Below are positions 59,363 through 64,000 of a stretch of DNA of 64,000 nt, one piece after another. Under the pieces are notes generated by a model. It worked only from the letters and a program-made list of their open reading frames with translations, had not been told where the DNA came from and did no database searches. A program made the translations under genes and the position numbers. The DNA is from Lachancea kluyveri NRRL Y-12651 (Eukaryota; Ascomycota; Saccharomycetes; Saccharomycetales; Saccharomycetaceae), in the NCBI GenBank assembly GCA_000149225.2, contig CM000690.1, forward strand, positions 186,001-250,000. Direction: 5' to 3'. Position 1 is the stretch's first letter. The number at the start of each line of letters is the position of its first letter.

Positions 59363-61168
59363 ATGTCAAAAAAATCCCTAGAGAACTTAAGCAACGAAAA
59401 GTTGCCGGCCACAGAATGTGGTTCTTCTAACTCAAATCTTCGAGAAAGCATTTCTTCTAACGACCTCAGTGACGGAGATCGTGGTTTCGTGAACCGCAAG
59501 CTTCACAACTTTTGTAATTCCTTTAAGAGAGCTAATAGTGACACTTTTGACGCATCACAAGATCTGGAAGGCGCATCCATAAATTCGGTACGATCAAACT
59601 CAAAATTTAAACAGAGCATGAAGTCCAGGCACGTCGTCATGATGTCTCTAGGTACCGGTATTGGTACCGGTTTGTTGGTCGCCAACGGTAAATCTTTGCA
59701 TTTTGGTGGGCCTGCTGGTCTATTGATTGGGTACTCGTTGGTGTCTGTTGTTGCCTATATTATGATGCAAGCAGCTGGTGAAATGGCCGTCGCTTATCCA
59801 ACCCTTCCCGGGAACTTCAATGTGTACTCTTCAATCTTTATCTCCAAATCATTCGGGTTTGCTACCGTATGGCTTTATTGCTTACAGTGGTTGACTGTTC
59901 TACCATTGGAGTTGATTACCGCATCGTTAACGATAAAATACTGGAATAGTTCAATCAACCCTGACGCCTTTATCGCCATTTTTTACGCAGTTATCGTTTT
60001 CATTCATTTCTTCGGTGCAGCCGGTTACGGTGAAGCCGAATTTATCTTTAGTACTTGCAAAGTGTCGATGATTGCCGGATTTATTATCCTGAGTATTGTG
60101 ATTAACTGTGGTGGTGCGGGTACTGGCGGCTACATTGGCGGTGAATATTGGCGCAACCCTGGTGCCTTTGCTGGTGGCTCTCCAATTGGTCATTTCAAAG
60201 GTATTGCCTACGTTCTGGTGACCGCCTACTTTTCGTACGGTGGTATGGAATTGTTCGCTCTAACAGTCAATGAACAGGCCAACCCTAGAAAAGCCGTGCC
60301 ATCAGCTACCAAGAAGTGTATCTACCGTATTCTGATAATTTACATGTTGACAATGATCTTAATTGGGTTTTTGGTGCCATACAACAGTGACGAATTGATG
60401 GGTTCTTCTGGTAAATCTGCGACACACGCGTCGCCTTATGTCATTGCCGTTGCATCACACGGTGTCAAAGTTGTTCCACACATCATCAATGCTGTTATTT
60501 TAATCTCTGTCGTTTCTGTCGGTAATTCTGCCATGTATTCTGCTCCTAGACTGCTCAATTCTTTAGCCGAGCAGGGCTACGCTCCAAAAATTTTCAGCTA
60601 TGTGGATAGAGCAGGTAGACCATTGGTTGCATTGGTTGGCTGTTCCATTTTCGGCCTTTTGTCCTTTGTTGCTGCTTCCGATAAGGAAGAACAAGTCTTC
60701 ACTTGGTTGGCTGCCATTGCAGGTTTAAGCGAACTTTTCACCTGGTCTGCTATCTGTCTATCTCACGTCAGATTCAGAGATGCTATGAAGTATCAAGGGT
60801 ACTCCTTGAGTGAATTGGGGTACAAGTCTAAGACTGGCTACTGGGGGTCCATATACGCAATCTTCTTCAACATAATTGTCTTCGTTGCTCAATTCTGGGT
60901 TGCCTTGGCACCCATTGGTAATGGTGGGAAGGCAGACGCTGAAGCCTTTTTCCAGAGTTACCTGGCCTTCCCTATCTGGATATCCTGTTATGTTGGTTAC
61001 AAAATCTACAGTAAAGAGTGGAAACTGCTTGTTCCCCTTGATGAAATTGATCTAAACAGCCATAGACACATTTTTGATAAACACATTTTGCAGCAAGAAG
61101 ACGATGAACATAAGGAAAAATTGAAAAACTCCGGATGGTGGGTCAAAATGGCTAATTTTTGGTGCTAA
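59363..61168 (+). CDS. BAP3: Bap2/Bap3-like amino-acid permease, third tandem copy
   Basis: 601 residues, close to Bap2/Bap3 in length. YAT permease with [21 protein letters not shown] at about 86-106, [46 protein letters not shown] and a C-terminal FWC. The N-terminal tail shares NSFKRANSD with the preceding copy. It is clearly a sister of the second permease, but the two differ enough in the N-terminus and several loops that recent duplication is unlikely. Which of BAP2 or BAP3 it equals cannot be decided from sequence; the symbol is nominal. Plasma-membrane uptake of branched-chain and related amino acids is inferred from family. Confidence 0.88.
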   Translation: MSKKSLENLSNEKLPATECGSSNSNLRESISSNDLSDGDRGFVNRKLHNFCNSFKRANSDTFDASQDLEGASINSVRSNSKFKQSMKSRHVVMMSLGTGIGTGLLVANGKSLHFGGPAGLLIGYSLVSVVAYIMMQAAGEMAVAYPTLPGNFNVYSSIFISKSFGFATVWLYCLQWLTVLPLELITASLTIKYWNSSINPDAFIAIFYAVIVFIHFFGAAGYGEAEFIFSTCKVSMIAGFIILSIVINCGGAGTGGYIGGEYWRNPGAFAGGSPIGHFKGIAYVLVTAYFSYGGMELFALTVNEQANPRKAVPSATKKCIYRILIIYMLTMILIGFLVPYNSDELMGSSGKSATHASPYVIAVASHGVKVVPHIINAVILISVVSVGNSAMYSAPRLLNSLAEQGYAPKIFSYVDRAGRPLVALVGCSIFGLLSFVAASDKEEQVFTWLAAIAGLSELFTWSAICLSHVRFRDAMKYQGYSLSELGYKSKTGYWGSIYAIFFNIIVFVAQFWVALAPIGNGGKADAEAFFQSYLAFPIWISCYVGYKIYSKEWKLLVPLDEIDLNSHRHIFDKHILQQEDDEHKEKLKNSGWWVKMANFWC

Positions 61169-61490
61169 GTTTGTTTTTTCTTTCATTATTGAAAATATAG
61201 ACTAGAGAGTGATAAATTAGGGGAAAAATAGTTAGTTTATGTACTATAGGTAATGAGGTTATTTGATTTACGAATTCGAGATTTTAAAATATTGCCATAG
61301 TAGCAGTTGTACACTATCTGTGTATGGGTGTGGTGAAAAAATTTTTCCTTTTTTTTTTTCTTTTTCGAAAGGTCCGACTCATCGATGAAAGTTGATCTTA
61401 GGAATCCTCTTCCAGTTTGATTTCTTCAAAATTCTGGATTTTATATTATAAAATTATAAAAAAAAAAAAACAGGACAAATTTTAGTTAAG
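61169..61490 (+). promoter_or_regulatory. KRS1 promoter with Rap1 site
   Basis: TGTATGGGTGT at about 61320-61330 is the reverse complement of ACACCCATACA, a full Rap1 consensus, about 160 bases before the ATG. It is followed by T-tracts (61338-61365) and a 12-base A-run just before the start. Rap1 plus T-tract is the standard layout of yeast translation-machinery genes, so high constitutive expression is inferred. Confidence 0.7.
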
Positions 61491-63257
61491 ATGTCACAAG
61501 AAGAAGCTACTAAGGCTGCCACTGAAAGTGTCGCTAACCTACACTTGGACGAAGTTACCGGTGAAAAAGTCTCCAAGTCTGAGTTGAAGAAGCGTATTAA
61601 ACAAAGACAAATTGAAGCTAAGAAGGCCGCTAAGAAAGCTAATGCTCAACCAAAGCCTGAAACAAAGAAGAAGGTCGATACTTTCGCTGACTTGGACCCA
61701 TCCCAATATTTTGAAGCTAGATCCCGTCAAATCCAAGAATTGAGAAAGTCTCATCTACCAAACCCATATCCTCACAAGTTCCACGTCTCCATTTCTTTGC
61801 CAGATTTCTTGAAGAAGTATGAAAACTTGAAGAGAGGTGAAACTTTGCCAAACGAAAAGGTTTCTATTGCTGGTAGAATCCATGCCAAGAGAGAATCCGG
61901 TTCCAAATTGAAGTTCTACGTCTTGCACGGTGACGGTGTCGAGGTTCAGGTCATGTCCCAACTACAGGACTACCACTCTGAAGAAGCCTACGAACAAGAT
62001 CATGGGCTATTAAAGAGAGGTGACATTGTTGGTGTTGAAGGTTACGTTGGTAGAACTCAACCAAAGAAGGGTGGTGAAGGTGAAATTTCAGTTTTTGTCT
62101 CTCGCATTGAACTGTTGACCCCATGTTTGCACATGTTGCCAGCTGACCACTTTGGTTTTAAGGATCAAGAAACCAGATACAGAAAGCGTTACTTGGATCT
62201 AATCATGAACAAGGACGCCAGATCCCGTTTCATCACTCGTTCTAAGATCATCACTTTTATCAGAAAATTCTTGGACGAAAGAAGTTTCATTGAAGTCGAA
62301 ACACCAATGATGAATGTCATCGCTGGTGGTGCTACTGCTAAGCCTTTTGTCACTCACCACAATGACTTGAACATGGATATGTTCATGAGAATTGCTCCAG
62401 AATTGTTTTTGAAGCAATTAGTTGTCGGTGGTATGGACAGAGTTTACGAAATCGGTAGACAATTCAGAAATGAAGGTATTGATATGACACACAACCCTGA
62501 ATTCACTACCTGTGAATTCTACCAAGCTTACGCCGATGTCTACGACTTGATGGACATGACCGAATTGCTATTCTCCGAAATGGTCAAAGAAATCACCGGT
62601 TCTTACGTCATTAAGTACCATCCAAACCCTCAAAACCCAGAGCTTGAAATGGAGTTAAACTTTGCCAGACCATGGAAGAGAATCAACATGATCGAAGAGT
62701 TGGAGAAGAGATTCAACGTCAAATTCCCAGCTGGTGATCAATTGCACACCGCTGAAACTGGTGAATTTTTAAAGAACATCTTGACCGAGAACAAGATGGA
62801 ATGTACTCCACCTTTGACCAATGCTCGTATGTTGGACAAGCTAGTTGGTGAGCTAGAAGATACTTGTATCAACCCAACATTCATCTTTGGTCATCCACAA
62901 ATGATGTCCCCATTGGCTAAGTACTCTAGAGATGTGCCAGGTCTATGTGAACGTTTCGAAGTCTTTGTTGCTACTAAGGAAATCTGTAACGCTTACACCG
63001 AATTGAACGATCCATTTGACCAAAGAGCTCGTTTCGAAGAACAAGCTAGACAAAAGGACCAAGGTGACGATGAAGTTCAATTGATTGATGAAACCTTCTG
63101 TAATGCCTTGGAATACGGTTTGCCACCAACCGGTGGCTGGGGTTGTGGTGTTGATAGATTGGCAATGTTCTTGACTGACTCCAACACCATTAGAGAGGTT
63201 CTATTGTTCCCAACCTTGAAGCCTGATGTCTTGAAAGAGGAAATTAAGAAGGACTGA
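61491..63257 (+). CDS. KRS1: Cytosolic lysyl-tRNA synthetase
   Basis: 588 residues (S. cerevisiae 591). A lysine-rich N-terminal extension (about 20-60: [21 protein letters not shown]) aids tRNA binding. The OB-fold anticodon-binding domain runs about 120-215 ([26 protein letters not shown]). The class IIb catalytic domain has motif 1 ([16 protein letters not shown]), motif 2 ([21 protein letters not shown]) and motif 3 ([15 protein letters not shown]). It charges tRNA-Lys with lysine in the cytosol. Codon bias is extreme and a Rap1 site precedes the gene. Its position after the permease cluster mixes S. cerevisiae chromosomes II and IV, as expected for an unduplicated yeast. Confidence 0.98.
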   Translation: MSQEEATKAATESVANLHLDEVTGEKVSKSELKKRIKQRQIEAKKAAKKANAQPKPETKKKVDTFADLDPSQYFEARSRQIQELRKSHLPNPYPHKFHVSISLPDFLKKYENLKRGETLPNEKVSIAGRIHAKRESGSKLKFYVLHGDGVEVQVMSQLQDYHSEEAYEQDHGLLKRGDIVGVEGYVGRTQPKKGGEGEISVFVSRIELLTPCLHMLPADHFGFKDQETRYRKRYLDLIMNKDARSRFITRSKIITFIRKFLDERSFIEVETPMMNVIAGGATAKPFVTHHNDLNMDMFMRIAPELFLKQLVVGGMDRVYEIGRQFRNEGIDMTHNPEFTTCEFYQAYADVYDLMDMTELLFSEMVKEITGSYVIKYHPNPQNPELEMELNFARPWKRINMIEELEKRFNVKFPAGDQLHTAETGEFLKNILTENKMECTPPLTNARMLDKLVGELEDTCINPTFIFGHPQMMSPLAKYSRDVPGLCERFEVFVATKEICNAYTELNDPFDQRARFEEQARQKDQGDDEVQLIDETFCNALEYGLPPTGGWGCGVDRLAMFLTDSNTIREVLLFPTLKPDVLKEEIKKD

Positions 63258-64000
63258 AATGAATAATTCATTTGCTCCTCAACCACATCCATAGTGTTGC
63301 TTTTTTCTGTGTACTACTTGAACTAGATCGATTTATAAATTGCAAAATATATTTAGCATCACTGCCTAGTTTCTGTTAATCTCATATCGAGAGCTTGAAA
63401 AAATATGCCTCGTTCGCTACAGCTAAAAGGATAACCGCAAAAATGTCAACAGCGATTGGCGGATTCGATATAGACATATTGAGGCTTTAGTTTCGGTGGG
63501 AGCCAGTCTGTGTCCAATCCGTATTGATTGACCATAGCATTGCTTTCTAGAAATTCTAGCCTGTTCAATTATATGAGAACCAGGTTTACATTTAAATGAC
63601 AAGGATTCTCCAACAAAAGCGACAGACGTCCAATTTTTCATAAACACAATATAATTAAAGAGAATACGTCAATACTTTGAAATAGCTTAGATTTAGCGCT
63701 TTGCAAATAGTACTTTTAAATGAAATTATATACTTAATAATATAGATACAACTTGGATAGATTCTTATCAAGACTAAAAAATGGAGAAACGTATATCTGG
63801 GATACAATACAAAAATAAAGCTTGGGGCGTGAAAACAAAAAAAGGAGAAAGAAAAAAAAAACAAAGAACAAAAACAAAAAATCCAACCTCTGGAACTCAG
63901 GTAAACGCCATTTTGTTGTGCTCACAAAACAATTGTACCAGGCGTTACTAGCAACATTAATCGTTTTCAGATTATTTACTCATTTGTCATGCGGTATAGC
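63258..64000. other. Intergenic after KRS1, to the window edge
   Basis: About 740 bases without a clear gene. Two overlapping minus-strand frames between 63423 and 63647 have a somewhat coding-like composition but no complete gene structure. From about 63836 to 63880 there is an A-rich tract. The next gene presumably starts beyond the window. Confidence 0.35.

Overview
The window is nuclear DNA of a budding yeast of the family Saccharomycetaceae. Its genes are compact and nearly all intronless. The two introns found have the yeast hallmarks (GTATGT donor, a CTAAC-type branch point, a short distance to the acceptor). CTG codons fall at conserved hydrophobic positions, so the standard code fits. 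Neighbouring genes have Saccharomyces cerevisiae counterparts that alternate between two duplicated blocks: chromosomes XIII and XV at the left (PET111, PSH1, COX7, AIM39, GFD1), and II and IV in the rest (CDC34, SLM4, DBF4; PFF1, HEM12, VMS1, RDH54, HSP26, ALG14, TPI1, DET1, TAT1/BAP2, KRS1). Interleaving of this kind is expected of a yeast that branched before the whole-genome duplication, for example the Zygosaccharomyces/Torulaspora or Lachancea/Kluyveromyces groups. The species cannot be named from the sequence alone.

Layout. 1-9.4 kb: mitochondrial and chromatin genes (PET111 3' part, PSH1 with a previously unexpected intron, COX7, AIM39, GFD1, YMR253C-like, YMR252C-like). 9.5-13.6 kb: a divergent amidase/HOL1-like transporter pair that shares a GATA-rich promoter and looks like a nitrogen-use module. 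13.9-17.9 kb: CDC34, SLM4 and DBF4. 18.2-23 kb: a Zn2Cys6 regulator and a C2H2 regulator. 23-29.8 kb: a 6.85 kb stretch with no convincing gene, forming a giant divergent promoter between the C2H2 regulator and the cell-separation glucanase DSE4. 33.7-37.7 kb: a Rua1-like zinc protein and a divergent Cyc8/Ssn6-like TPR protein. 38-54.1 kb: PFF1, HEM12, VMS1, RDH54, HSP26, YBR071W-like, ALG14, TPI1, DET1 and a spliced thioredoxin-fold gene. 54.6-61.2 kb: three tandem amino-acid permeases (one TAT1-like, two BAP2/BAP3-like). 61.5-63.3 kb: KRS1.

No tRNA, rRNA, centromere, intact transposon or CRISPR array was found. The observations most worth a second look are the intron that supplies the PSH1 start codon, the fast-evolving Cyc8-like paralogue, two intergenic inverted repeats that each pair CACGTG boxes across an 8-nt spacer, the spliced single-cysteine thioredoxin-fold protein, the gene desert upstream of DSE4, and motifs shared by the permease promoters.
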